From NCBI RefSeq assembly GCF_003818115.1, contig NZ_RPOI01000016.1:62001-126000 (forward strand): a DNA stretch of 64,000 nucleotides, read 5' to 3'. The position numbers and the translations under genes are program-made. The notes below the pieces were generated by a model, which was not told the DNA's origin, did not search any database, and worked only from the letters and a program-made list of their open reading frames with translations. This document shows, one piece after another, positions 53,773-63,528 of the stretch. The DNA is from Citrobacter youngae (GTDB lineage: Bacteria; Pseudomonadota; Gammaproteobacteria; Enterobacterales; Enterobacteriaceae). Positions within the stretch are counted from its first letter, which is position 1, and the number at the start of each line of letters is the position of its first letter.

Positions 53773-54396
53773 TCAAGGTCTGGAAAAAAGAAAACGAACG
53801 GTATCAGCGTAGTTCTGGACAAAAGCGTTAACGTTATCTGATTTTAATCCTTTCGGGTTAATCATATATTTACCCTTGATAAAGATAGCCGGTACACCTT
53901 TCAGGTCTACCGCTTTAGCCAACTCCTGTTGCTTCGCCGTTAATGATTTTACGGCAAAGCTATTCCATGCAGCATCATAGTCATTTGCACTGACACCAGC
54001 GCGGATAAATACATTGCGAATATCATCTGCTGTTTTAACAGTTTGTTTTTTCTGCACGGCATCAAACAGTAAAGGTTTTACTTTATCTTCCACGTTTAAC
54101 AGCATAGCGACAGACCACGCGTGCGTCATCTCCGGCCCCAACGGACCTAAGAAATCAACGTGATAGTCAGTAAGTTTGACATCAGTAGGTAATGCTTTTT
54201 TCACATTATCAGTGACTTCCAGAACTTCATCGTATTGGTAGCATGAAGGGCAATAAAATGAAAAGAACTTAAGCGCAGCGGGCGCTGACGCAACTGGCTT
54301 TTCAAGTGAAATATATTCCTTGCCATCGGTAAATGTTGCTGCCTGAACGCTCACAGTAAAAATCAGGCCTAGAAGAGGAAGTAAGATTTTTTTCAT
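53773..54396 (-). CDS. Periplasmic DsbA-like thiol:disulfide oxidoreductase
   Basis: 207 residues. The signal peptide ends VQA-ATFTDG. A thioredoxin fold with an inserted helical domain; active site Cys49-Pro-Ser-Cys52 in FYCPSC and a cis-Pro in LKGVPAIFI. The CPSC dipeptide differs from CPHC of DsbA, CPFC of DsbL and CPPC of SrgA. ATG 54396 is preferred; ATG 54402 is possible. Divergent from scsA, 413 bases away. Confidence 0.85.
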   Translation of the reverse strand: MKKILLPLLGLIFTVSVQAATFTDGKEYISLEKPVASAPAALKFFSFYCPSCYQYDEVLEVTDNVKKALPTDVKLTDYHVDFLGPLGPEMTHAWSVAMLLNVEDKVKPLLFDAVQKKQTVKTADDIRNVFIRAGVSANDYDAAWNSFAVKSLTAKQQELAKAVDLKGVPAIFIKGKYMINPKGLKSDNVNAFVQNYADTVRFLFSRP

Positions 54397-54809
54397 TTCC
54401 ATATACTCTAAATAACATTTAACAAACAATTGTTTTGATGATGAACATAATGTTCATGGCGGTAAGTTATAATACAATATTTATCCGAAAATGTGCTGGC
54501 CCTTACTTTCATTTACGCAGGCATATCTACTGGCATACTTGTCATTCAATTTCATGGTCAGTGGTGAAATACTTGTAGGGACGCTTTGTGAATAGTAAAT
54601 AATAAACCCCGTGATATTTTTAGCTTTGTTTTATTAGCGCCATTATTTTGCAATAATGAAATTAATTAACAATATTAATTATCATTTCTGGGCAGCGCGC
54701 TGGGGCGGAATGAGAATTGACCGGCCTCTGCCGACATAACTTTACAGGGTAAAGGTTGCCAAAACCTCGCCAGTGACTAAGATAACTCGCGTCAATCAGT
54801 GAGGGTATA
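54397..54809. promoter_or_regulatory. Divergent control region between dsbA-like and scsA genes
   Basis: 413 AT-rich bases without a gene. A small inverted repeat TTTAC-AGG-GTAAA (54741-54753) lies 57 bases upstream of the scsA start and could be a regulator site. No match to a CueR-type or perfect CpxR-type site was recognised. Confidence 0.35.
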
Positions 54810-55172
54810 ATGGCGAAACGTCAACGGATGGGATGGTGGTTCCTCTGCCTGGCATGTGTTGTGGTGATGGTATGCACCGCGCAGCGCATGGCGGGTCTGC
54901 ACGCGTTGCAGATGAACACCACGACCACTGCTGTTGTCGCGAGCGCCCAGGCCGATACCGATGAAGCTTCGCCCGTTACGCCTTGTGAGCTGAGCGCAAA
55001 ATCATTGCTGGCTGCACCGCCAGTATTGTTTGAAGGCGCGATTCTGGTGCTATGTTTGCTGCTGTCGCTGTTGGCACCCGTGCGGGCATTTCGCCTACCT
55101 TTTTTCCCTCCGCGCGCTATCTCGCCGCCCACTCTCCGGGTGCATCTCCGATTTTGCGTCTTCCGTGAATGA
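54810..55172 (+). CDS. scsA: Suppressor of copper sensitivity ScsA
   Basis: 120-residue membrane protein with two hydrophobic segments (about 9-24 and 72-92) and a periplasmic loop containing one Cys (VTPCEL). Homologous to Salmonella ScsA by position, size and sequence type. First gene of scsABCD, a copper and oxidative-stress operon. Function of ScsA itself is unclear, possibly linked to peroxide tolerance. scsB begins 48 bases later. Confidence 0.85.
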   Translation: MAKRQRMGWWFLCLACVVVMVCTAQRMAGLHALQMNTTTTAVVASAQADTDEASPVTPCELSAKSLLAAPPVLFEGAILVLCLLLSLLAPVRAFRLPFFPPRAISPPTLRVHLRFCVFRE

Positions 55173-55220
55173 CAGAACAGCCGTTGCTGACTGTTAGATA
55201 ATTATTCACGGAGAAAAACT

Positions 55221-57101
55221 ATGATGACTGTTTTCAGGCAGGCACTGCTCTGTCTGTTATTGCTATGGCTGCCCGTATCCTGGGCAGCTGAACCCGGCTG
55301 GCTGCGTTCACCCGATAACAATCACGCCAGTGTGCGGTTACGTGCCGATACAGCAGCTGACGGTGAAACCCGTCTGCTGCTCGATGTTAAACTGGAGGAT
55401 GGCTGGAAAACCTACTGGCGATCGCCGGGTGAGGGAGGCGTTGCGCCTGCTATCGCCTGGAAAGATAAAATGCCTGCTGTTGATTGGTACTGGCCGACTC
55501 CCGCGCGTTTTGAGGTCGCCAATATCACCACCCAGGGATATCTCGATAATGTCACCTTCCCGATGGTAGTACGTGGCACCACGCCAGCCGCTCTTAACGG
55601 TGTATTGACCCTATCAACCTGCAGCAATGTCTGCCTGTTAACGGATTTTCCCTTTTCCGTGACGCCGAGCGTCCAGGACCCGTCTTTTGCTCATGACTAT
55701 GCGCAAGCGATGGGGCAGATACCGCTGGCTAGCGGGCTGACCGATGCGCTTAGTGCCGGGGCGCGAGCCGGAGAGCTGGTGGTTGAGGCTCGTCGTGCGG
55801 GGGGCTGGTCTGCGCCAGGCCTGTACCTGGACACCGTTGATGATGCGGATTTTGGTATGCCGCAAATCCGCGTAGAGGGCGAAATACTACGGGCAACGGT
55901 TCCGGTTCATGACAGCTGGGGGGAAGGGGCGCCGAATCTTCGTGGTAAACAACTTACACTGGTTCTGGCTGATAACGGCGTTGCACAGGAAAGTCGTCTT
56001 ACGATTGGCGAAGCCCCGGTTATTGAAAACGCTTCACTCCCGCTGTGGCAAGTGACGCTTATGGCGTTATTGGGCGGTTTGATTCTCAACCTGATGCCCT
56101 GCGTTTTACCGGTTCTGGGCATGAAGCTGGGCTCGATTTTACTGGTTGAGGAGAAAAGCCGTCTTCAGGTTCGCCGCCAGTTTCTGGCATCGGTGGCTGG
56201 GATCCTGGTCTCTTTTATGGCTCTCGCGCTGCTGATGACGGTGCTGCGCCTGACCAATCAGGCGCTTGGTTGGGGGATCCAGTTCCAGAGTCCGTGGTTT
56301 ATCGGCTTTATGATGCTGGTGATGCTGACGTTCAGCGCCAGCCTGTTTGGGCTGTTTGAATTTCGCCTTCCTTCAGCAATGACCACCATACTGGCAACTC
56401 GCGGCGGTAACGGCTTGTCAGGGCATTTCTGGCAGGGCGCGTTTGCGACGTTGCTTGCCACGCCGTGCAGTGCGCCGTTCCTGGGGACGGCAGTGGCGGT
56501 GGCGTTGACCGCCTCGCTGCCGACGCTATGGGGGCTGTTCCTCGCGCTCGGGCTGGGGATGAGTTTGCCATGGTTGCTGGTGGCACTGCGTCCGGGTCTG
56601 GCGCTGCGTCTGCCGCGTCCGGGGCGTTGGATGAATATCTTGCGGCGTCTTCTTGGCGTGATGATGCTTGGCTCGGCTATTTGGCTGGCAACATTGCTGC
56701 TCCCGCACCTAGGGTTCGCAAGCCAAAGTACAGCCAAAGAGAGTGTGAACTGGCAACCGCTGAGCGAGCAGGCCATTGAAGATGCACTGGCTCAGCATAA
56801 GCGCGTAGTTGTAGATGTGACGGCTGACTGGTGCATTACCTGTAAAGTCAATAAATTCAATGTTCTACAAAAAGAAGATGTCCAGACTGCACTGCAACAA
56901 CCCGATGTGGTGGCTCTGCGGGGTGACTGGACGCTGCCCTCTGAAGCGATCACCGAATTCCTGAAAAAACGCGGCCAGGTTGCTGTGCCGTTCAACCAAA
57001 TTTATGGTCCCGGTTTGCCGCAAGGTCAGGCATTGCCGACGTTGTTAACCCGCGATGCGCTGCTGAATACACTGGCCGATGCCAAAGGAGTGAACCCATG
57101 A
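55221..57101 (+). CDS. scsB: DsbD-like transmembrane reductase ScsB
   Basis: 626 residues. Signal peptide ending SWAAEP, a periplasmic alpha-domain (about 25-275) with CSNVC, eight membrane segments with the buried-Cys motifs NLMPCVLPV and TPCSAPF (about 290-500), and a C-terminal thioredoxin domain with CITC (about 537-540). It passes electrons from cytoplasmic thioredoxin to periplasmic ScsC, and in relatives to other thiol proteins. It overlaps scsC by 4 bases. Confidence 0.93.
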   Translation: MMTVFRQALLCLLLLWLPVSWAAEPGWLRSPDNNHASVRLRADTAADGETRLLLDVKLEDGWKTYWRSPGEGGVAPAIAWKDKMPAVDWYWPTPARFEVANITTQGYLDNVTFPMVVRGTTPAALNGVLTLSTCSNVCLLTDFPFSVTPSVQDPSFAHDYAQAMGQIPLASGLTDALSAGARAGELVVEARRAGGWSAPGLYLDTVDDADFGMPQIRVEGEILRATVPVHDSWGEGAPNLRGKQLTLVLADNGVAQESRLTIGEAPVIENASLPLWQVTLMALLGGLILNLMPCVLPVLGMKLGSILLVEEKSRLQVRRQFLASVAGILVSFMALALLMTVLRLTNQALGWGIQFQSPWFIGFMMLVMLTFSASLFGLFEFRLPSAMTTILATRGGNGLSGHFWQGAFATLLATPCSAPFLGTAVAVALTASLPTLWGLFLALGLGMSLPWLLVALRPGLALRLPRPGRWMNILRRLLGVMMLGSAIWLATLLLPHLGFASQSTAKESVNWQPLSEQAIEDALAQHKRVVVDVTADWCITCKVNKFNVLQKEDVQTALQQPDVVALRGDWTLPSEAITEFLKKRGQVAVPFNQIYGPGLPQGQALPTLLTRDALLNTLADAKGVNP

Positions 57102-57721
57102 AAATGATGATTGTCCTGCTGCTAACCCTGTTTTCTGCCGTCAGCGTGGCGAAAGAACCTGCACCGTTTACCCCGGAACAGGAAAAGCAAATTGAAGCAT
57201 TAATTCAGGAAGCCCTGTTTAACGATCCCAACAGCCCGCGGATTGGCGCAAAGCAGGCAAAACTGACCCTGATAAACTTCACCGATTACAACTGCCCATA
57301 CTGCAAGCAATTGGATCCGATGCTGGAAAAAATTGTACAGAAATATCCTGATGTGGCGGTGGTGATTAAACCGCTGCCGTTTAAAGGGGAAAGTTCGGTT
57401 CTGTCGGCGCGAACTGCGCTGACGACCTGGCGTGAGCATCCGCAGCAGTTTCTGGCGTTACATGAGAAACTGATGCAGAAGAAGGGCTACCACACGGCAG
57501 TGAGTATTAAACAGGCACAGGAGAAAGCCGCTGCCAGCCCTGTGACGCTGGATGCACAAAGTGAGGAGACGCTGAGCACCAACCTGCAACTGGCACGTCT
57601 GGTCGGTGTGCGAGGCACGCCTGCAACGATTATTGGCGATGAGCTGATCCCGGGTGCAGTACCGTGGGAAACACTGGAAGAGGTGGTCAAAGAAAAGCTG
57701 GCGGCCGCAAATGGTCAGTAA
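57098..57721 (+). CDS. scsC: Periplasmic thiol isomerase ScsC
   Basis: 207 residues with a signal peptide ending SVAKE. DsbA/DsbG-like thioredoxin fold: active site CPYC (about 66-69) in FTDYNCPYCK and cis-Pro in VGVRGTPATII. An N-terminal helical extension (FTPEQEKQIEALIQEALFND) is the oligomerisation stalk in ScsC relatives. Kept reduced by ScsB. It protects against copper stress in Salmonella. Overlaps scsD by 11 bases. Confidence 0.92.
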   Translation: MKMMIVLLLTLFSAVSVAKEPAPFTPEQEKQIEALIQEALFNDPNSPRIGAKQAKLTLINFTDYNCPYCKQLDPMLEKIVQKYPDVAVVIKPLPFKGESSVLSARTALTTWREHPQQFLALHEKLMQKKGYHTAVSIKQAQEKAAASPVTLDAQSEETLSTNLQLARLVGVRGTPATIIGDELIPGAVPWETLEEVVKEKLAAANGQ

Positions 57722-58217
57722 ACTGCGCCGCTGGCTGCGCGAAGGACTGATCTTACTGGTGTTATTCGCCGGGGCGATGTTGTTGATGGATGCCTGGCGA
57801 GCGCCCCAGCTTCCCGTAGCGTTTGACAGTACGCCTTTGCAGACGCTGGATGGTGAAAACGTTACGCTGGCCTCGCTCAGCAAAGAGGAGCCAGTGCTGA
57901 TCTATTTCTGGGCGAGCTGGTGCGGCGTGTGTCGGTTCACAACACCGGAAGTCGCCAGACTGTACTCAGAAGGCGAGAACGTGATAACCATTGCGCTGCG
58001 TTCTGGTAATGAGGCGGAGGTGACGCGCTGGCTGGCGCGTAAAGGCGTAGACTTTCCCGTCATCAACGATGCCGACGGGACCATCTCCCGCAGCTGGGAC
58101 ATCAGCGTCACGCCAACGCTGGTCGTGATGTCGCACGGTCGCGTGGTGTCGACAACCAGCGGCTGGACCAGTTACTGGGGAATGAAGCTACGCCTCTGGT
58201 GGGCAAAAAACGTCTGA
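57711..58217 (+). CDS. scsD: Membrane-anchored thioredoxin-like protein ScsD
   Basis: 168 residues from ATG 57711. One N-terminal membrane anchor (about 12-28, LILLVLFAGAMLLM) and a periplasmic TlpA-type thioredoxin domain with WASWCGVC (active Cys about 70 and 73) and a cis-Pro in SVTPTLVV. The longer frame in front overlaps scsC and is ignored. Last scs gene; terminator after it. Confidence 0.93.
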   Translation: MVSKLRRWLREGLILLVLFAGAMLLMDAWRAPQLPVAFDSTPLQTLDGENVTLASLSKEEPVLIYFWASWCGVCRFTTPEVARLYSEGENVITIALRSGNEAEVTRWLARKGVDFPVINDADGTISRSWDISVTPTLVVMSHGRVVSTTSGWTSYWGMKLRLWWAKNV

Positions 58218-58222
58218 TTCTG

Positions 58223-58249
58223 ATGCCGGGGAAACCCGGCATTTTTTTT
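58223..58249 (+). terminator. Terminator of scsABCD
   Basis: ATGCCGGG-GAAA-CCCGGCAT (58223-58242) followed by T7. Confidence 0.92.
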
Positions 58250-58412
58250 ACGATAAAAAGGTAAGAAAAACATGTTGTTCTGATATTGGATCCTGAAATT
58301 ATATACTAATAGTTATATATTTTTGATTTTTTCTGTAGTTGCAAATCCACAAAGGTAATGGCATATCTGATGGTGTTTTAAATATCTTATTTCTCGCAGG
58401 GATTAAAGAATA

Positions 58413-59165
58413 ATGCGCAAGGGTAAAGTTATTGTTATATCAATGATGTTTTTTTGTATCCTTATTTTTATTGCTGCTATTGTCTGGTTTATGATGTATC
58501 AGGGGGAACTCGCTGAACCTACCGGTGAAGAGAAACATGCCGCCATTCTGCATGCTTCAGGCCTGTTGAAATCAGATGCGCAGGATAAAAAAACAATTAA
58601 CAATTTGTATCAACGTTATATTTTAGCGCGTAAGGTTAATCTGGATTCCGGTGAATGGGTCGCTGATGACGTCCAGACGCAGGGATGTAAAAAACTTGCT
58701 CCGGAACATGATCCCGCGAAGATCCATCAGCGCTGTACGATTGCAGATGTATATCTGGTAAAAGATAAAAGCAATAAAATTCAACAAATTATACTCCCTG
58801 TTTTCGGTAAGGGCGCGAAGTCAATGATGTATGCCTTTCTGGCTCTTGACCCAGACGGACGTACGGTTAAAAACCTGTATTACTATCAGCAGCGGGAAAC
58901 TCCTTTTTTGGGAGCCAGAGTGGAAGATGAGAGTTGGCGCAAGCAATGGCCGGGTAAAAAAGTAGTTGATAATAACAGGATGCCAGCACTAAGAATAACT
59001 CAGGAGAAACCACAGAATATCGATGAATATACAGTAGATGGTATTTCTGGTGCGACCCTGACATCGAATGGGGTTGAGAGAAGCATCAACTACTGGACAG
59101 GCGAACAGGGTTACGGCCGTTTTTTACAACGGATTACTCGTGGTCCTGATATAATAGTTCCCTGA
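58413..59165 (+). CDS. NqrC-like FMN-binding periplasmic protein (orphan)
   Basis: 250 residues. One N-terminal membrane segment (about 6-28) and a periplasmic FMN-binding domain: FGKGAKSMMYAFLALD, RETPFLGARV, then DGISGATLTSNGV (about 208-220), where the SGATxT Thr is the covalent FMN attachment site in NqrC and RnfG. Near-identical layout to NqrC, but no other nqr genes adjoin. It stands upstream of the iron locus after the scs operon and may feed electrons to a periplasmic ferric reductase function. Confidence 0.8.
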   Translation: MRKGKVIVISMMFFCILIFIAAIVWFMMYQGELAEPTGEEKHAAILHASGLLKSDAQDKKTINNLYQRYILARKVNLDSGEWVADDVQTQGCKKLAPEHDPAKIHQRCTIADVYLVKDKSNKIQQIILPVFGKGAKSMMYAFLALDPDGRTVKNLYYYQQRETPFLGARVEDESWRKQWPGKKVVDNNRMPALRITQEKPQNIDEYTVDGISGATLTSNGVERSINYWTGEQGYGRFLQRITRGPDIIVP

Positions 59166-59402
59166 TCGCTTTTGTTTTAAATAACGTTTATCTTCATACT
59201 CATTGCCGGCCTCATTTGCGTCAGTGAGTATGGGGCAACTCAATTCCATATCACCGATAAATTCTCCTGTATTGACGGCATCATTAATAAATCCCGAATG
59301 TCTCAATTTCGTATTCATCACATTTTCATGAGATAAATTTACATAACTTGTTACCTATTGACATTTTTATGATCCAGGTCATGTACAACGCAAGCCAAAA
59401 TC

Positions 59403-59421
59403 GATAATGATAATAATTATC
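59403..59421 (+). promoter_or_regulatory. Fur box of the iron uptake operon
   Basis: GATAATGATAATAATTATC differs from the 19-bp Fur consensus by one base, and the overlapping TGATAATAATTATCA (59408-59422) is a perfect 7-1-7 palindrome. It ends 16 bases before the ATG at 59438. Confidence 0.95.
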
Positions 59422-59437
59422 ATTTGTATTTTACGGG

Positions 59438-61387
59438 ATGCGTACCGTGCGTAAGTTCTGTGTTTTCCTGCTGACCACTTTGTGTAGCTTGCTTGTAAGC
59501 CTTCATGTATGGGCCGCAACAAACTATGCTCCGTTAATTGAGGATATTGAACAACGTCTTGATAAAACAGCAGAACTTTACTCTCAGCAACAAACTGATG
59601 AAGCGCGGCGAACGGTGCAAATGGCTTACTTTGAGGTATTTGAAAACCTTGAAGGTCCTATTCGAATCAACATTTCCGCCAGCAAAAGCTATGAGATGGA
59701 AAGCGCTTTTGGTGAGATTCGTCGCATGATTGGCGAAAAAAAATCGCTCTCTGACGTGCAGTCTAAAATCGACTGGCTCAAAGCCTCGCTGCGCGAAGTT
59801 GAACCTGTGTTAGATGGCGGACATCGCCTGGTTGCCGAAGAGCAGCACAATGCGTTTTCCAGGACAGATATCGCCGTACACTGGCAAGAAAGTTTTCGCG
59901 TTATCGACGATTTGTTGGCTCAGGCAGTAAATAACTATCAGGCCGGGAATTTAAGCGTAGCCAGCCAGAACGTTCAACAAGCGCACTATCAGGGTTTTAA
60001 AAACTCAGAGATGGAAATGTCGGTCAGACAGAATCGATCGGCAAAAGACGCTGCTGCGATTAACCAGCAATTTTCTGCGTTGATTGCGCTCACCGCAGAG
60101 CCGGATCGCCTTAATGATGTCTCTTATCAGGTCACGACGTTGTTACAGGATATTGAGGATCTTCTGCCTGGTCTGCCTACTACCCGTGACGAACAGCAGG
60201 TCACGGCGGTGCAAAACACGGGGAATACGCCCACGGCACAGGATGATATAGCCCGCGCAGACTGGGCTGCCGTCTCGTTGGGTATCCATCAAAGTATTCA
60301 GAAAGCGATTGCCCGTTACCAGGAGGGCGATGCGAAGAATGCCATTCTGGATGTGCAAGACAGTTATTTTGACCGCTTTGAAGCTAGCGGTATGGAAAAC
60401 AAAATCGGTTCTCGCGATTCGGCATTTAAAACCTCGCTGGAGGCTTACTTCACGCGTCTGGTTAGTCTGATGAAAGCGGGTCAGCCAGTGGAAAGACTCA
60501 ACGCTGAAGCCAGCGCACTGGAGCAGGATTTACAAAAAGCAGTGGTGATGTTGGGGGAAGGAGAAGAAACCCAGTGGAGCCTGCTGCTCTACAGCCTGAT
60601 GATCATTGTCCGCGAAGGACTGGAGGCCCTGCTTATTGTGGCGGCCATCGTGGCTTATATGGTGAAAAACAATCACCAGGATAAGCTTCCGTTAATTCGC
60701 CAGTCGGTGATTGTCGCATTAATCGCAAGCGTCATTACCGCTGTGATATTCCAACTCCTGTTCACGAATTCCGGCGCCAGCCGAGAACTGCTGGAAGGCG
60801 TAACGATGCTGATTGCCGTCGTCATGCTGTTCTTCATGAGCTACTGGTTACTGTCTAAAGTCGAGGCTCGCCACTGGAAAGCATGGCTGGAAGGGAAACT
60901 GTCCCACTCACTTTCCCGTGGTTCACTGGTTGGACTGTGGCTTACCAGCTTCCTGGCGGTTTACCGCGAAGGGGCGGAGACCGTGCTGTTTTACTACGCC
61001 CTGATCGGGGATGCGAATGATATTTCTGGGCATATGGCGATTGCGGCAGGTTTTGTTATCGGCTGTGTTGTTCTGCTGGTCGCCTGGCTCATCATGCGCT
61101 ACTCGGTTGTACGCCTGCCTTTGAAGCCGTTCTTTATGTTTACCGGCAGTTTTATGTACCTGATGGCCTTTGTATTTGCGGGCAAAGGGGTTCTGGAACT
61201 GGTGGAAGGTAAGCTGTTCCAGCCAACGTTGATTAACGGCTTCCCTGAAATCAGTTGGTTGGGAATTTATCCCTACGTGGAAACGTTATTACCGCAGGCC
61301 ATATTGCTACTTGCGGCGCTGGTGGCGCTGTGGGTGATGCGGCGGAAAAGCACTGTTCCTGGGGAAACGATAAAAACTAATCTATAG
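59438..61387 (+). CDS. FTR1-family iron permease (FetM-like)
   Basis: 649 residues. A signal peptide (ends WAATN) leads a periplasmic helical region of two repeats (about 30-380, with YFEVFENLEGPI and DSYFDRFEASGME). Seven membrane segments follow with REGLEALL (about 392) and REGAETVLF (about 509), the two R-E-x-x-E iron-permease motifs. The large periplasmic domain matches the FetM type of FTR1 fusions. Start may be ATG 59438 or GTG 59447. First gene of a Fur-controlled set. Confidence 0.88.
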   Translation: MRTVRKFCVFLLTTLCSLLVSLHVWAATNYAPLIEDIEQRLDKTAELYSQQQTDEARRTVQMAYFEVFENLEGPIRINISASKSYEMESAFGEIRRMIGEKKSLSDVQSKIDWLKASLREVEPVLDGGHRLVAEEQHNAFSRTDIAVHWQESFRVIDDLLAQAVNNYQAGNLSVASQNVQQAHYQGFKNSEMEMSVRQNRSAKDAAAINQQFSALIALTAEPDRLNDVSYQVTTLLQDIEDLLPGLPTTRDEQQVTAVQNTGNTPTAQDDIARADWAAVSLGIHQSIQKAIARYQEGDAKNAILDVQDSYFDRFEASGMENKIGSRDSAFKTSLEAYFTRLVSLMKAGQPVERLNAEASALEQDLQKAVVMLGEGEETQWSLLLYSLMIIVREGLEALLIVAAIVAYMVKNNHQDKLPLIRQSVIVALIASVITAVIFQLLFTNSGASRELLEGVTMLIAVVMLFFMSYWLLSKVEARHWKAWLEGKLSHSLSRGSLVGLWLTSFLAVYREGAETVLFYYALIGDANDISGHMAIAAGFVIGCVVLLVAWLIMRYSVVRLPLKPFFMFTGSFMYLMAFVFAGKGVLELVEGKLFQPTLINGFPEISWLGIYPYVETLLPQAILLLAALVALWVMRRKSTVPGETIKTNL

Positions 61388-61416
61388 CTGTTATTTGAGA
61401 CGAGAGGATATGTCTG

Positions 61417-61944
61417 ATGACCATGAAGAAAACCCTGATTGCCAGTGCAGTGATGGCCGGTATTTTCACTGCTCCGGCAGCGTTTGCCTTTAAGGAGTAT
61501 CCGGCAGGCGAGCCTGTCACCATGAATGAGATGGAACTGGCCGCTGTGTACCTGCAGCCAATCGATATGGAACCGCGTGGCATGGGATTACCGGCAGCAA
61601 AAGCCGATATTCACCTTGAGGCGGATATTCATGCCGTGGAAGGCAGTAAAAATGGTTTTGGCGCAGGCGAATGGATCCCTTATCTGACTATCAGTTACAC
61701 CTTGATTAACAGTGATACGGGTGAAAAACAAGAAGGTACGTTCATGCCGATGGTTGCCAGCGATGGCCCTCATTACGGTGCGAACATCAAAATGATGGGG
61801 GTGGGTAACTATAAAGTGACCTATCACATCGAACCGCCGTCAAAAGCAGGTATGCACCGTCATACAGACAGTGAGACCGGCGTTGGTCGCTGGTGGAAAC
61901 CATTTGATGTGAGTTATGAATTTAAATACGTCGGCCTGAACTAA
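61417..61944 (+). CDS. Periplasmic iron/copper-binding protein (P19/FetP family)
   Basis: 175 residues with a signal peptide ending AFAFKEYP. Tpd/P19 family: metal ligands expected in MELAAVYLQPIDMEPRGMGL (Met and Glu), DIHLEADIHA (His) and GMHRHTDSETGVGRWW (His). P19 and FetP bind copper and ferrous iron and partner FTR1 permeases. GAGAGGA lies 8 bases before ATG 61417. Follows ftr by 29 bases. Confidence 0.9.
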   Translation: MTMKKTLIASAVMAGIFTAPAAFAFKEYPAGEPVTMNEMELAAVYLQPIDMEPRGMGLPAAKADIHLEADIHAVEGSKNGFGAGEWIPYLTISYTLINSDTGEKQEGTFMPMVASDGPHYGANIKMMGVGNYKVTYHIEPPSKAGMHRHTDSETGVGRWWKPFDVSYEFKYVGLN

Positions 61945-62144
61945 GCGCTTTTCCATCAGGCTGCTTGATTTGCCATTTTGGACCGGGCAGTGCTCACAAT
62001 CTTACGTACGAAGTGTACCCACGATTTGTTTTGCGCTGCTCATGTCTTAACTGACCGCGAACTTATCCCCCTGATGGGCAGGCTCTAAATTATCGATGTA
62101 CCTGGATAGTTACATCATTCAATCCGCCGTACAGAGTCGATGTT

Positions 62145-63524
62145 ATGAGTTATTTTTTTGTCACGACGCTACAGGTTTTTTTCTGCATTGCGCTGCTCTC
62201 CGGGGTTCTCTGGAGTCGCATCGATCCCCCTTCATTGCGCCCACTCGTCTGGACCTTATTCACAGGCTTAATCCTTGGCGTGCTGGTGGGACTTACCCTC
62301 CGCGGCTCGCAGCCAGTGCAATTGTTGCTGGTTGGCACAGAAGTGATGATTACGCTGCTGTTTGTATTGAGCTTCTGGTGGGTATCAAAGCGCATTCGCT
62401 ACCTGTGGCAAGGGATTTTGGTGTTTGGCGCAGCCCGACATTGGGCTTTGGATCCCAATCTCGGCGGATTAACCAGCACCCATGTGCTAAATACCGATCT
62501 GCTGTTGAATCTGACGGCAATGCTATTGGCATTTGCGATCCTCTGCCTGGCGGGGGTACTGAGCGCTATGCTGTTGCGTCGTATTCGTGGACTCTACTGG
62601 CCGTTGACGCTGATTCTGATGGTCATGATTTGGCTGCCATTAAGCGGTAATTTGTTGCTGCTGTTAATGAAACTGCAGGTGCTACCGCTGGCGAAATCGC
62701 TATTGAGTTTCGTGGCCAAAGTGACAAACAACGCGGCGATGTATAACTGGTTGGGGGCCGCCTTATTACTTGCTCTGGCACTGTGCTGGGTACCGGCGTT
62801 GTTACGCGCGATCCGCCAGACGCGTAAAGCCGATGAGCCGATTGCTTATCGACTGGCGCTGGCGCATCGTCGAAATGCATTTCGTCTTTGGCTGGTCACG
62901 TTAGGTTGTGCGGTGGTGGTGATCGCCGGGCAACTGTGGTGGGAAAAAGTCGCCTCTCAACCGCCGCAGTTGTCAGAAGCCATTCCGGTACAACTTGCCA
63001 GTGATGGCATGGTTCATCTGCCAATAGAACGACTCCGTGATGGCAAGCTGCACCGCTTTGTTTGGGTGGCCGATGATGGTAAAGCGGTACGTTTTTTCGT
63101 GATTAACCGCTATCCCGACAAGTTGCGTTTGGGGGTGGTTTTTGATGCCTGTCTACTGTGTGGCGATCAGGGTTACGTGATGGAAGGTAATCAGGTTATC
63201 TGCGTGGCATGCGGGGTACACATTTTCATTCCTTCGATTGGTAAACCTGGTGGTTGCAATCCGGTGCCGATTGAAAACTGGCGTAATGATGAGAAAGAGC
63301 TGGTGATCCCAGGTAAAGAGCTGGCTGCTGGCGTGAATTACTTCTCGACGGTCATGACCATCAAGGTGACCGACCCGGTTGATGGTTCCACATTGACCAA
63401 TACTTCTGCTGACTACAAATACAGCTATGGTGGCAAAACCTGGTTTTTCTCGTCCGAGGCCAATTACGATCGCTTCCGTAAAACTCCGGAACAGTTCGTC
63501 CCTGCTGAATTGAGGGAGGAGTAA
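62145..63524 (+). CDS. DUF2318 multi-pass membrane protein with Fe-S-like Cys motif
   Basis: 459 residues. About eight hydrophobic segments (1-265) precede a periplasmic domain with CLLC and CVAC (about 335-360) and a further Cys in GGCNPVPI. This is the DUF2318 layout found in P19/FTR1 iron loci, where it may take part in electron transfer to iron. A C-terminal TSADYKYSYGGKTWFF (YHS-like) region ends the protein. Next gene begins 4 bases after the stop. Confidence 0.85.
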   Translation: MSYFFVTTLQVFFCIALLSGVLWSRIDPPSLRPLVWTLFTGLILGVLVGLTLRGSQPVQLLLVGTEVMITLLFVLSFWWVSKRIRYLWQGILVFGAARHWALDPNLGGLTSTHVLNTDLLLNLTAMLLAFAILCLAGVLSAMLLRRIRGLYWPLTLILMVMIWLPLSGNLLLLLMKLQVLPLAKSLLSFVAKVTNNAAMYNWLGAALLLALALCWVPALLRAIRQTRKADEPIAYRLALAHRRNAFRLWLVTLGCAVVVIAGQLWWEKVASQPPQLSEAIPVQLASDGMVHLPIERLRDGKLHRFVWVADDGKAVRFFVINRYPDKLRLGVVFDACLLCGDQGYVMEGNQVICVACGVHIFIPSIGKPGGCNPVPIENWRNDEKELVIPGKELAAGVNYFSTVMTIKVTDPVDGSTLTNTSADYKYSYGGKTWFFSSEANYDRFRKTPEQFVPAELREE

Positions 63525-63528
63525 CAAA

